A stretch of 32,443 bases of DNA from Parachlorella kessleri (Eukaryota > Chlorophyta > Trebouxiophyceae > Chlorellales > Chlorellaceae), in the NCBI GenBank assembly GCA_001598975.1, contig BBXU01000679.1:1-32443 (forward strand), read 5' to 3'. This document shows, piece after piece, positions 11,901-23,160 of the stretch. Numbering within the stretch: the stretch's first letter is position 1; every line of letters starts with the position of its first letter. The notes under the pieces are model-generated. The model was given only the letters and a program-made list of their open reading frames with translations, ran no database searches and was not told the origin of the DNA. Both the position numbers and the translations under genes were made by a program.

Positions 11901-14900
11901 GAGCAGAAACAGTGCCCTGGGGGCGCACCTCCTTGCCAAAGTCCACGTCGTCCAGGGCAATGGCTGTGGCAGAGTCCAGGGTGGTGGCCACCTGCAGTCA
12001 GTCAGCAGAGCAAGGGGAAGATGCGTGGGGCGACGCACGAATCTCCCCAGCGTGCTGCACAGCACGCCCTGCACTGCCGGGGTGCAGAAGGTAGCAACAT
12101 CTAGTGTCCCCCGCGAGGAGTGCTTCTGTCGCTGCCACTGATTATAATGCGCTGCACAGGAGCTCAGCCAATGTAGTATGGTGGGCGGGCGGTCGGGCAG
12201 GCAGCCCAGCCCAATGTGGAGACTGCGTGCGGGCGCTGCGTGCAGCCCTCTCACCTGGCCGATGACCAGGGGCGGCACGATGTCGGTGCAGGGGAAGAAG
12301 GAGCAGAGGCGCCACTCAAAGGCCTCCGAGAGCAGCCAGTCCGACACCTGCAGGCCGCCGCTCTCCAGCAGGCCGCTGTACCCGCCGTCCACCACTGGCC
12401 TGCGCAGGCAAAGGGGGCGCTGGCCGTTCAGTAACCAGTTGTGGCCGGCAACACCTGTTGATGCATGGGACCCAAATAGAGGCAGCCCTTCAGCGGGTGG
12501 GGGAAACCCCATGGAAGAAGAAGAAAATGAAACAGCTAGGTCTGGCAAAAATGCGCACGCCAGCAGGCTCTACTTCTGTCAGGCCCAATGGTCGATATCC
12601 TTCCTGCACCCTTTTTGTCACTCCCATGGGAACCAGCGCACCTGAAGGGCGCCTCCCAGTGTTGCATGACCGCCTGGATGGCCTCCTTGACCACCAGGTT
12701 GCCCTGCTCCCGGCTGCCCTTGCCCTTGTCGGTCACCACGGCCAGCAAGGGTGGCATGGACGCGGCGCCATGCTGCACCAGGCCGGCACGCAAGCCAGCA
12801 CATGACTAAACACAAACAGGGTTCGACATTTCAAAGCCACCAAATGACGTGGAATCCACTCGCTGGGTCTTAGTGGGAGGGGCCGTGCTGCAGCGGCATG
12901 AACACATAAAATCGCAAATAGCAGGCAAAGCAGCCGAGAGGCATGCACACAACTCTCCAATGCCAGACAGCACCGAGGGTGGGAACTTGCCTGCAGCAGC
13001 AGCTGCTTGAGTGATATGAGCCAGGCGTAGAGGGACAGCATGGCCACCCCGGCTGTCATGGCGTGCAGGTTGACCTCGCTGCGCGCCAGCCCCGGGGCCA
13101 GCTTGCCCTGCACAAAGTGGCCCTCCTCCACGGCGGTCCTGCAGGGCGGGGGCAGGTGGGGGGGCATGGTAAGGGCAGGGCGGGTCACAGCCGCCCTGGC
13201 CAGCCCAGCGACCTAGGCTTGTGGCTGCCCGACTGGCATCAGCCTCAGACTTTATCCCACCGCCCGCATCTCAGGCTAGCATGGCAGCACATTTGCTCTG
13301 GTAGTTGTGCTGTCCATCACCCAGGCCGTAAAAAGGCCAGGTGGCTCCGAAGCAGCACAGCTTGCGAGCACATCTTGCAGCTGCCACGGTTACAGGCAAC
13401 AATGGTGCAATCCCTAACTGCCTCAGCCCTAGCGCCCTGCACGCAACGCCCTCCCATTGTACCAGGTACACCAACCATCCCGGCAACCACAATATGCGTA
13501 AGTCCTCCTGCTAAGCCCGTTAGCAGCCGATTTGCATAGTCACCTGAAGAGTGCCAGCGCCCTACGCTGTGCCCACACCACGCCCGTCTCCCACAGCGTG
13601 TCGATGATCGCGTTGTACACTATGCCGTCGGCCCTGCAGCCCTGGGCCCGCATGCGCTCAAAGGCCTGCAAGCAGCAGCTCACCTATCAATCAGTGAACA
13701 AGAGGAGAAACCCGTAAAGAATGAGCCATGCTGCGGGCCCCAGCATCAGAGGACACCATCAGACTACCAAACACCAAACAAGCGCTGGCTGGCAGGGGCC
13801 CTAGTCTAAAAAACCCCCTCCCTGCTGCAGCCCCCCATTAGGCTCGCACACCGCCACCCCCAGTACTAACGCCACACACCCGGCTCCGCCGCTGCAAACC
13901 CTCATCGGAGCCTAGCTTTCCCAATCTAGGCAAGTACAGGAGCTGCAGGTGCTCTAGTCAGGCAGACAGCACAGCGACCGCGGCTGCCACGCATTCACCT
14001 CCAGTGCCAGGCGCCACTGGCCACCCTTCTCCAGCGCCGAGATGAGCGCTGTGTAAGTGACCACGTCGGGGCGGCAGCCGGAGGCGCGCATCTGCTCAAA
14101 CACCTCCTGCGCCTTCTCCCACTGGGCGCCCTGGGCCAGCGCGGTGATGAGGCTGTTGTAGGTCACGGTGTTGGGCGAGCACCGCTCGCGGCACTGCGGC
14201 GGGGGCACGCACGGGGCAGAAGGGGAAGTGAGCAACGGAGGCATAGAGGCAGATTTGGGCAACCAGGTAAGAGAGAGCTGGCCGGAACTTATCTCTAAGG
14301 CGGCACATGAGAGGCGGAAAAGCAGGACTAGAAGTCCAACCTGCAGAAGCCCCTGGGCCCACCTGGCTCCATGCTGCCACCAAAAAGGGTCCCTAGCGTA
14401 CTAGCGTGGAGTTGCTGCTATGGAGTTACACCCAGTTCACGAAAAGCCACCACAGTAGCCCAGGCTTCACACGAAGCCTCCGAGACAGCCCCTTCCCCGC
14501 CCGCTCACCATCTCCTGGAAGAACTCCATGGCCAGCTCCCACTGGCCCGCCTTCTCGCAGGCGGAGATGAGCGAGGAATAGGTGATCACGCTGCGCTCAC
14601 ACCCGCGGCACGTCATCTCCTGCAAGAGGGAGCGGCCAGCCACAGTGAAGAGTGGTGAGCCTGCAGCGGCTGTGCGGGTGCTCCCATGGGACAAGGAGAA
14701 ATGGGAGGGGCCCAGAACCCACGCAGATGTGCAGCACGGCGCCCGCTTGACAAGAAGTCGAGAACTTAGGTGCCGGCTTTCCATCGGCTTGCTACCCACA
14801 CAGGGTGCATAGATGTCTCGCTGCATGTCACACAACCGGCTTGCCACCAACACCAACAAGGAGTGCATGCAAGGGTGCGCACAGACCCAAATGCCACCAC

Positions 14901-17900
14901 CCGTCAAGGTGCGATGGTACGAGTCTCCCTTCCAGCGTGTCCTCAATGCCCTTCCACATGCAGCGTAAGCAATGCCTCCCGTCCTTTCAAAGCCTACAAA
15001 ACACGCCCCCCGGCGGGCCGTTCCAGCCACAATCACGCACCTGGAACACCTCCATGACCTTGTGCAGCTGGCAGTCCTTGCCGTACGCAGATATCAAAGC
15101 GTTGTACCTGCAGCAGGGCTCGAATCAGCAGATATAAATCCTTCCACCAGCAGTTGCAGTGCGCTGACAAGAGCACCTGGGCCACACTCGCAAACTGCTG
15201 TTGTCAGGCCACCACTGGGGACCCACCAACCCTACACTCTTACAATCGGACCCTCCTTCATGAGAGCTGACGGCAAGGTAAATTTGGGGATGCTATGACT
15301 GCCCCACTCCTTCAGCACGCACGTGGTTGAGTTGGGCGAGAACCCCTCCTCCAGCATCCTGCGGTACACCGCCACCGCCTCGCGCGGCTGGTTGCACATG
15401 TTGCACGCAATGATGAGCGTGTTGAAGGTGCGCAGCACCGGCTGGACCCCCTGGAGCGGCACACACACAGGGCACAAGGGACAGCTTTGGCACTGACACC
15501 AGTGCACGCTGCAGCAGACAGCTACAGCTCTGACATTAAGTAGGCCAGGCAGATGCAGGCAGCAACAGGGCACTGTATACACAAGACAAGGCAGCGGGGT
15601 GTACCACAATGTAAAGGTGAATACTCCCAGCGCTGCCAGCTGCATGCGAGCGACTCCAGGCCCATCAACAACGCTAGCAAGGCAGGCGCCCAGGGGGGTT
15701 CCTTTCATCGCGCCGACATACAGATTGCCCAAGGAGACTGCCTGCAGAGGAACCAAGTAGAACCAGGCAAGGCAAGCACCTTCACCAGGCTTACCTCCTG
15801 CTTCATGACGTCAAGCACCCTCACCGCCTCCTCCCAGTTGCCCATCTTGCCATGGACATCAATCAGCGTGTTCATCGTTACCTGCGGAACGCACGCAACC
15901 AACCGCCAGTTTCACAGGTGCGTTGGGCGGCAGGTTCAGTCGAGCAGGCATTGACCGATGCTGGCCACCCAAACCCCTACCAGGTGCTGTTGCACCGCAC
16001 ACGGCTGACTAAACAGGTCCTCATCCCAATGCAATCAAACATCAGCCACTTATTACACCCAACCCTGCCAGAACACGCCACGCACACCGCAAGCCACTAC
16101 CATGCTGGGAGGGACTGTTGGCACCCTGTTCTCCAACCAGCGGCCAGGCCAGCACGCAGCACCGTAGCCGTATGTATGACACACGTGCAGCCGCCCCAAC
16201 CAGGTCCTCCCCAACCCGTTTAGATGTGCAGCAGAGTCCCGGCGCATGACTTTGTACATGTCCCGGCCAGCAATAGCACAGCTGGCAATAGGGTACTTGG
16301 CGGCCTTGGCACCGTCACAAGCCACTAACCACATTGGGCGTGCAGCCGTCCTGGCGCATGAGCTTGTATGTGTCCAGGGCCAGGCCGTGCTTAGAGCACT
16401 TGATGAGCACATTCATGAGCGCGGTGTAGGTGTGCACGTTGCGCTCGATGCGCTTGGCCTTCATCTCGGCAGCCAGCTGCAAGGGCACGGCAGGGGCATC
16501 ACCCAGTAACGCACTGGTTGGTGGCAATGACAGTGCTCCTCAGAACCACCAGCCAGCAGGGAGCGCCTGGGCCAGGTAAGTACCATAGGAGAGCAGTAGA
16601 AGGGCAGCCCGTTACTGGCTGGCGCAACAGCAAGAGTACTGCGACGGGCGATGCCAAAATAAACAAGCAATGGCTGCGCCTGGCCCCCTACTTGACCACA
16701 CCGAGATACTATCCTGGGTGGGAGCAGCACCTGCAGTGCGCGCTCCGCGTCGTGCTCAGAGATACAAAGCGAGATCATGGCGGTGTAGGAGTACACGTCC
16801 TGCAGCGCCTGCAGTGGGTGCCCGCTGTCCAGGCTCCGCAGCCAGTCAAACAGCTCGACGGCCCTGTGTAAGCAGGCAAGGGCAAGAAAGAAGCAGTGAG
16901 AAGGGAAGGAAGGGTACTGTTGCTGGGGCAGGCTTGAGACAGGGTCGCAGCCATGCGAGGCAGGGGTGACAGTGCGGGGGGGTTGGACTTGAAATGGCAG
17001 ACGGGAAGTGTGCAGGTATCTCCCAAGACAGGACCCAGAGCTCAACAGTGCGGGCCGCCAAGCAGAAAGGCTGATCTGACGTTCGTGACGGGGATGAAAT
17101 CGTGATGGCTGCGGAACCTGCTTAGATGGGCCTACCACATTCAGCTGAGGAGGAGGACTGGCAAATGGCCTGGCACTTATGCTAGTATTGTGTGTATCCC
17201 GTGCTATTCTGTTGTCAGTGGGACACATAAAGCCCACGTTGCGCTGCGACGCCCATGCTCTAGCATTCCATTCTTGCTTTGACCGAGGTGAGGAGCCCGC
17301 CCTCAAGCTTTAGCACCCACCTGGAAAGCATGCCGCTCTTGGCCAGCTCCTTCAGCAGCAGTGCGCAGGCCCGTGAGTCAAGCTGGAACAGCGCCTGGTA
17401 CACATCCTTGCCAATAGGCTCACCACCGGGCGTGGCGCCCACCATGGCAACCACCCTCTCCACAGAGACTGCGCCATCCAGCTCTGCATCAGCATCTCCA
17501 TCGTTGGATAGCCACGGCCGGCGTGGGCCACGGCGGCCGCCACCGACGCTGGCGCCTGCCGCACCGCGGCCGCCTCGGCCGCCTGTGCCGCCTCGGCCCC
17601 GGCCGCCGCCGCGCGAGCGGTTCTTGCCAAACCACGGCGCCTTGAAGTGGGCGGTGTCGGGTATGGCCTGTCCGCCCCAGCCCAGGTTGGGCGGTGTGGT
17701 CAGCGCCGCAGCGGCGGCGGCGGGCTGTGTGGCTGCAAGTCCCAGGCTGGTTTCTGACACTGAGCGGTGCATGGCTTCAGCGATGGCAGGCAGGTCGCCC
17801 GAGGTGGAGCTGCCTGAGCTGCTGCCGGAAGGGAGCAGCGAAGCAGAACCAGCCACAGCCAGCTGAGGTGGTGAAGTTGACAGGCCGGGCGGCGGCCCCG

Positions 17901-17961
17901 CGCCGAGTGCCAGCTTGCTGACCAACCCAGCTATGTCATCCGTGGGCCAGCCTGCATCCAT
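8902..17961 (-). CDS. PPR repeat - SMR-like - cyclin fusion protein, 1226 aa, 19 exons
   Basis: Exons: 17961-17321, 16863-16731, 16476-16330, 15881-15795, 15450-15323, 15107-15041, 14619-14509, 14193-13999, 13665-13544, 13138-12991, 12772-12642, 12399-12255, 11991-11929, 11725-11580, 11353-11170, 10914-10858, 10593-10468, 10284-10144, 9810-8902. All 18 junctions keep phase; total 3681 nt. Residues 115-149 are an RGG-type Arg/Gly region. A degenerate repeat (about 195-235) precedes nine P-class PPR repeats from residue 237, each exactly 35 residues (for example DVVTYTALISALEKGGQW), the last partial. Residues 560-640 are SMR-like (NLHAMTAG; TDKGKGSREQG). Residues 706-924 form a cyclin fold retaining Lys798 (TVAVK) and Glu830 (EQMEW), equivalent to the CDK-contacting pair of cyclin A. 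Residues 925-1226 are Ser/Ala/Gly-rich. No transit peptide is visible at the chosen ATG, but frame is open upstream. Likely role: sequence-specific RNA binding joined to a CDK-binding or scaffold module. Intron 10 has a GC donor. Confidence 0.85.
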
Positions 17962-18767
17962 GTTGCTGGCTGGGCCGGGTGTGCTGCTGACCGGCTGGGG
18001 CAGGAGGGCAGGGTACGTTGTAGGTAGTTTGGTACAGGTTGCTCAAGCCCTACAGGGAGGGACACATCAGTACCGGCCTTGTCAGAGACGACTGCAAACC
18101 TGCGGTCCAGAGGTCCGGACGGTTCCTACGCCAGTGGGCAGCAGGCCCCGTGCACAAAGCGTCCACCCGGGCAAGCAGCACAGCGGCCTGAACGCTGCCA
18201 CAAACGTCTTGGCCGCCCTGCCTGTGACCGGGTCCTTGTCACTCACCGGTCGAGCTGGTTCAGTGCTGCTGGCTCTTCGTCCGCTTCATGACGGGCTAAC
18301 CAATAGCAGTCGGGCGCCTATAATAACAAAGCCCAATACCAGAGAGCGTGGTAAGCAATGCGCAAGAAGTGATTGCCGTTCCTAATGGATAGCGCAGAGC
18401 AGGGACGGATGGTTGGACAGTTGCCAGTAATTATGGCGCCGAGGTACGGTTCTCCTGGCTGAGAGTTCGTCCGCCCTAAAGCGCGTTCCCGCGACCGCCA
18501 AAGCTCATCGCAGTGACATAATGCGAACGGAGGCTCCTTCGACCTAGGTGGCAAACAGGCTTCCGCTGAATATGCATAGGGTTACTGACAGCCGACTTAC
18601 GGCACGGATGGCACCCATGCCTGAGTGATACCCTGCATAGGATACCCCTAGCTGACTCTCACTTGGAGCACTTTCAAACGCCTTATTGCATAATATTACA
18701 CTACAGCGCATTCTGTGATCCCGAACCGCCGTCCTGTGCGTCCGTGGGCAAGGACGCATTTAGAAGG
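17962..18767. promoter_or_regulatory. divergent promoter region, PPR-cyclin / COA5
   Basis: These 806 bp separate two divergent start codons. No coding exon is supported. On the minus side the frame stays open for some 20 codons upstream of the chosen ATG, so the PPR-cyclin N-terminus could extend. A TATA-like CCTATAATAAC lies at about 18316-18326, and TTCCCGCGA, an E2F-like element, at about 18486. Neither is strong evidence alone. Confidence 0.4.
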
Positions 18768-19260
18768 ATGTCCAAGTCATGTCAAGGCCTTTTAAAAGAC
18801 TTCGTGAAGTGCTTGAGGGATAGCGACTGTATGAAGGTGAGGGGAGAGTTAAGGTTTAGGGGCGCCTTCGCGCCTTGGACTGTCACAGTCTGTGGGCAGG
18901 CCATCTACGCTGATATCCGCAAAGCATGCTGAGTGACACTGGTTCCTCTGTGGAGAAGCTTTACCAAGGGAACAGAAAGCTTGTAATGGGTGGCACACTT
19001 AGTGTAGCCCAGCTGGCTCTTGCCTGCAAATGGCCACCAGCCAACCTCCGGTTGGCAAAGCTTACTATACTTCCTGCTGGCGCATCTCCAACGAGCTCCT
19101 CCAGCCTTGTCCACCCGTGTGTGTGCAGGTTGAACACAAGGACGTGAAAGAATGTGCCAAGGAGGTACAGGGGTGTGCAGGGCTGCGGTACTCCTATTTC
19201 TCCTGCAAGAGGGGCCAGATGGATGCCAGGACACGACTTAGAGGGAACAAAGGGTACTGA
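18768..19260 (+). CDS. COA5: cytochrome c oxidase assembly factor COA5/PET191 (twin CX9C protein)
   Basis: Small mitochondrial intermembrane-space protein needed for cytochrome c oxidase assembly. Two exons, 18768-18836 (23 codons, MSKSCQGLLKDFVKCLRDSD...) and 19129-19260, join in phase 0 to give 66 residues, the usual size for this family. Two CX9C motifs are visible: Cys5-X9-Cys15 in exon 1, and CAGLRYSYFSC in exon 2. Further family features are CKRGQMD and a terminal RxRGNKGY. There is no N-terminal presequence, consistent with import by the Mia40 disulfide relay. ATG 18768 is chosen because it gives the conserved MSKSC start. The gene is divergent from the PPR-cyclin gene and convergent with PEX10. 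Confidence 0.93.
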
Positions 19261-19287
19261 CTACAGTTGGGCATGCGCGGCGGATTA

Positions 19288-19391
19288 AGTTTGGCCGGAC
19301 ATTTGGCAAGCAGCGGCTGGCGGGTGTTCCTTGCCTGTGCGCAGCTTTGGCCGGGCATCGAGCAAGCGGCGGCTGGAGGGTGTTTCTTGCC
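19288..19391 (+). repeat. two imperfect ~46-bp direct repeats, period 56
   Basis: The unit at 19290-19335 (TTTGGCCGGACATTTGGCAA onward) recurs at 19346-19391 (TTTGGCCGGGCATCGAGCAA onward). Both continue into a GCGGCTGG...GGGTGTT.CTTGCC segment. They begin about 30 nt past the COA5 stop, in its predicted 3' UTR. Confidence 0.75.
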
Positions 19392-19626
19392 CATCTGGGA
19401 GCTCTTGTGTGAGGCTGGATGTGAAGGGACTAATCTACTTGCGGAGGGTGTATCACGCGGCATGCCCCCGCTAAGAACACACTGACGCGAGGCGTTGCAG
19501 AGCCTATAAGTTAACCGCAGTAGGGTTTGGTGCTAGCTGGAGTGCAACTGCCCTCTTCTGACATGTTGGTAGGTGTCCTGCTGCCCAACCCACCTGCAAG
19601 TGGGAGGAGAGTGCAAGTGGGTGCAG

Positions 19627-19631
19627 TGTAA
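19627..19631 (+). terminator. TGTAA poly(A) signal candidate for COA5
   Basis: First plus-strand TGTAA after the COA5 stop, 366 nt downstream; a second lies at 19743-19747. Confidence 0.45.
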
Positions 19632-20110
19632 GCTGCCTTCCGTGAGCCTGTGACTGCACTGATTTCATAGTTTGCCATGACTATTGAGGGCGCATTGCAC
19701 CGTGTGACTGCCTGTGGGACCTAGGTTTACTGCTCAGAATAATGTAAACGTACATGAAAGCTGACATGTGAAAAGTGTCGGGGTAGAGGTTCCAATGCAG
19801 CATAAGAAAGGGATTCTTGCATGATTAGGGTGTCACATGCTGCAAAGCTGCGCGGAGAGGCAGCTGAAACTGACTGGGCCAGACTGAAGGGATGTGTATA
19901 CCTGCTGCCACCTGTGGGCCAAGTCGTGCCTTGCCGAACATACCCAATTGTCATATCACCTGGAGTGGCATTGTCTCAGCCTAGCTGCACCCGTCACCCG
20001 GCCTTGCCATGTTTCTTATCAGCAAGGACAGGACACTCCCAGCCCACCCTTCTAATCTTCATTTGCGTTTGCTCGACCAGCAGGAAGGGTCATTACAGAG
20101 AGCGCCGCAG

Positions 20111-22798
20111 CTAAAAATCAGCGTGGTGAACGCACACCAGGCTTGGGGCTGTGACATCAGCTCGGCACAGGGGGCATTCAGGCTTCTGAATGACCCACTC
20201 CGCAATGCAGCGCCAGCAAAAGACGTGCCCACAGGGTGTGGCTGTGGGATGGTCTCGGGTGGACAGACATAACGGGCATTTGCGGGAGCCACTGTCATGC
20301 GCCATGCTGCCACTGGTCCTGCTTTGCATGCTGTCTGCTCCCTCTGCCCCCGGCTGCTGCTGCTGCTGCTGAAATGAGAGCGTTGGCAAGCCAGCCTCAC
20401 TGCCGTCTTCCTGCACGCAGCAGGAAACGTGACGCCACCTCAGCCTGGCTGCGCTACCAAGCCACTGGGAGCGCGCTGCCAAAGCATAGGGTTTGAACCG
20501 GGAAACCCGACGCAGTGTGACACCCGTGGAGACATCAAATGCCTCCAAGCACAGCACAGATGACGCGTAGCATCCCTAATCTCCTCCTTCAGCAACACCA
20601 GCCAACCTCTGCAGCAGCACCAGCAGCAGAGTGGTGCTAACATCAACAGTATCTGGCCACGCCTTCCCCACCCCCCAAGCCACCCGCCCCAGGCAGCAGG
20701 CGCACCTCCAGCAGCACAGCATGGCGTGGCTTGCCCTGCTGCTCGCCGCCAGCCGCCCCGCCAGGGAGCCCCCAGCGCAGCCACGGTGGCAGCCCGCCCA
20801 GCCGCTGGCCAGCCCACAGCGCTCCGCTCAGCCCCAGCTGCACCAGCAGCAGGATGCCGAGGACGTGGTAGCTGGGACGGCCCCCAAACGTACGCCCCGC
20901 AAACAGGTAGCGCACCCCTGCAGGCCAAGCGCATGCCATGTGGTGACGAGGGGGGGCAGCTTGGTGCTGGGTGTTACACAGAAGCCGTGCCCTTACCGCC
21001 TGCCCTCCCGCCAGATGCGCAATACAAAGAACCTTAGAATCTTGCCCTACCGCCAAAGATAAATTCCTTAACCCAGCTCAGTTGGCTAGGCAACTCCCTC
21101 GCCAAGGCGGACCCTCTGCTGCCCTCCGCTGGCACCTACATATCCCGTATAACGTACAATCCCACGTATTGAGAGGAGTCGAGCAGCACCGGTGTGGTCC
21201 CTTGTAGTCCTCTGACAAAGTGGCACCTGCTGAAGGGTCGGCCCTGCCGCCACTCCCAATTCCCATAGCAAACACGCACCTGTCACCCGCTTGGCTGGCT
21301 GGAAGTATGTGCCATACACGTAGAACAGCGCCAGGTGCAGCCGCAGCAGGGTGCCGCCATGGTCCAGCAGAAAGCGGGCAGACGCCGCAGGCCACCCCGG
21401 GGCGCCTGGCTGCAGCGCCTGCTGTGCCCGCTCCCGTGCCTGCTGGCTCCATGCACCTGCAGTGGTAGCCGCATCCGAAACTGACTGCAAGGCTTATGAG
21501 GGTCGAAAAGGGTCCCACCACTTAAGAGGAACTGAGGCTAGCTGTGCTTCTAACTATTGTGCCTGATTACATGTAGGTCGAGATTCGGGTACCCCACTGT
21601 TCCACAAACACACTTGTTACCATCACAACTACCCAACACCCGGCCAAGCTATCCAGCGTCTGCCTGATGCACGCAAAGGCAGCAGGTCTGCGGCAAGGAC
21701 GACCCCTTCCCCAACCACCAGCCAGACCGCTGGAGAGGGTGCCCACCCTTGCAAGGCCCAGCGGCGCTGCTCCTATCTATCCACGACAAAGTCCGCAGGC
21801 GCTTGCCCACCTAAGCGTCGTAGCACCTGCCGCCAGCCAGCTTCCTGCCTGGCACCATGGCCGTTCCCCTGAGCCTCCTCTCCCCCCTGCTGCTGCTGCC
21901 ACCGGGAGGCCTGCCAGGCGGCAAAGCCCTCATCCTGTGGTGCAGACACCCTCTCTGCCAGGTATGGCCCCACCGCTTGGAGCATCACCAGCAGCCCCCT
22001 TTGCAGCGGCCCCGGCGGGACCCCTATCCGGCCTGCACAGCCTCAAAGAGCTGGTTAGACTTGTGTCGCTGAAGGCTAGGTCTGGCGACAGGCAGCAGGC
22101 CGGACTGCTGCAGGATGCCCCGTGTGTGCAAGCCCACACATAAGCCAGTGCGCAGGCTCCAGTCAAGAAGTCAGGACCACAGGCCCAGTGCGTGACAGGC
22201 GCCAATGGCCAGGTATGCACCTGTGACCTGTAGCACATCGCAGTACTCCTCTCCTAGAGTCTGTAGCCCGCTGCCGGTTGTGAGCGTGTAGTACAGCAGC
22301 TCTGCCAGCAGCTTGGTCTCCCTACAGGGCCACGCCTCTGTCAGGTATCGGCAGTGGCTTAGCCGCTCACTGCACTTGCTGCTGAACTGGGTCTTGCTTG
22401 CCAAGACGGTGCTCCGAATGCTCTCCTGTCGCTCCCCTTTTCCAACCTCCTGGGCTGGGTTTAGTGTGGCAGTCAGTGTGGCAGCCAGGGAAGGCCGTGA
22501 GGCAGAGACGTCCCTTACCTGGCCCAAAGCAGGGCCTGCCGAGGCCCCAGCAAACGCCGAACAGCATCATGGCAAGAGTCTATGAGGTATTGGAGATAGA
22601 CCTCGTCCTGCAGGCAGTAAAAGGGGCAAGGTGAGTGCGACCGTTGTGTTGAGCGTCCCAGAGGAGCTTGCACGACGTTCTCAGTGCGTCAGTGAAGGCA
22701 TCAACCTTTTCGTATGCTCGAATAATATTTGGCTGGGCTGCAGAAGGGAAGAGCCGTATGGTGTCACCACTAGGGGGTGCTGCAGCACGTTGGGCCAT
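20111..22798 (-). CDS. PEX10: peroxisome biogenesis factor 10 (RING E3 ligase)
   Basis: Peroxisomal membrane RING ubiquitin ligase acting with PEX2 and PEX12 on the import receptor PEX5. Exons: 22798-22706, 22607-22519, 22321-22221, 22032-21811, 21456-21280, 20917-20706, 20410-20111; phases close to give 397 residues. The N-terminus has [20 protein letters not shown] and, after it, [15 protein letters not shown], both diagnostic of PEX10. The middle part supplies the membrane helices, with [20 protein letters not shown]. The C-terminal C3HC4 RING uses Cys343, 346, 358, His360, Cys363, 366, 377 and 380, and the protein ends HHADF. Exon 3 has two donors 7 nt apart (22228 and 22221); only the second keeps the frame. 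A Gln run (about 312-317) precedes the RING. The gene is divergent from the FAD-dependent reductase. Confidence 0.93.
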
Positions 22799-23160
22799 GC
22801 TGGCGAACTGCTAAACATGCTCTCCTTGGGATAGCTCCTTGACCTCTGTTCTGGCCAAGGCACTAGCGATCCATGTTTACTAGTTTACCTAATGCCACCG
22901 TGGCAGTCCTTGGGCGCAGTGCCACCTCAGAGGTCTGAAGACTTTCGTTTCGATTAACTGTGTCATTACCGAAGGCTTCACGTGGCTCCTGTAAATCAGC
23001 CTTGCACATATAAGGGCAAAATCAGTCGGCCTCGGTACTTCTGAAGGGTGACAAGTGCGGAGTAGATCACTTGCTGTCTGCCTGCTACCCGGTAACTAGG
23101 CTATCCACAAGCTCAACGACCTCTTCGAGGCTGCACTCACAGTCAGAATTGTGATACGAG
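22799..23160. promoter_or_regulatory. divergent promoter region, PEX10 / FAD-dependent reductase
   Basis: These 362 bp separate the two start codons. I see no ORF, repeat or clear core-promoter element, and infer a shared bidirectional promoter from position only. Confidence 0.35.

Larger units (their letters stand above)
19261..20110. other. convergent 3' region between COA5 and PEX10, with a short direct repeat
   Basis: No gene is supported. Plus-strand TGTAA occurs at 19627-19631 and 19743-19747, either of which could end COA5. The only minus-strand TGTAA seen near the PEX10 stop is at 20093-20097, just 14 nt away, so PEX10 probably uses another signal. An imperfect tandem duplication lies at 19288-19391. 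Confidence 0.5.

Noticed and set aside
17279..17866. 195-codon plus-strand ORF opposite PPR-cyclin exon 1
   Set aside because: Pro/Ser-rich antisense shadow of a GC-rich exon; no family resemblance and no splice logic.
8902..17961. Two adjacent genes (PPR-SMR and cyclin) instead of one
   Set aside because: No in-frame stop, TGTAA or plausible start lies between exons 12 and 14, and every junction keeps phase. One gene is the simplest reading, though transcript data should confirm it.
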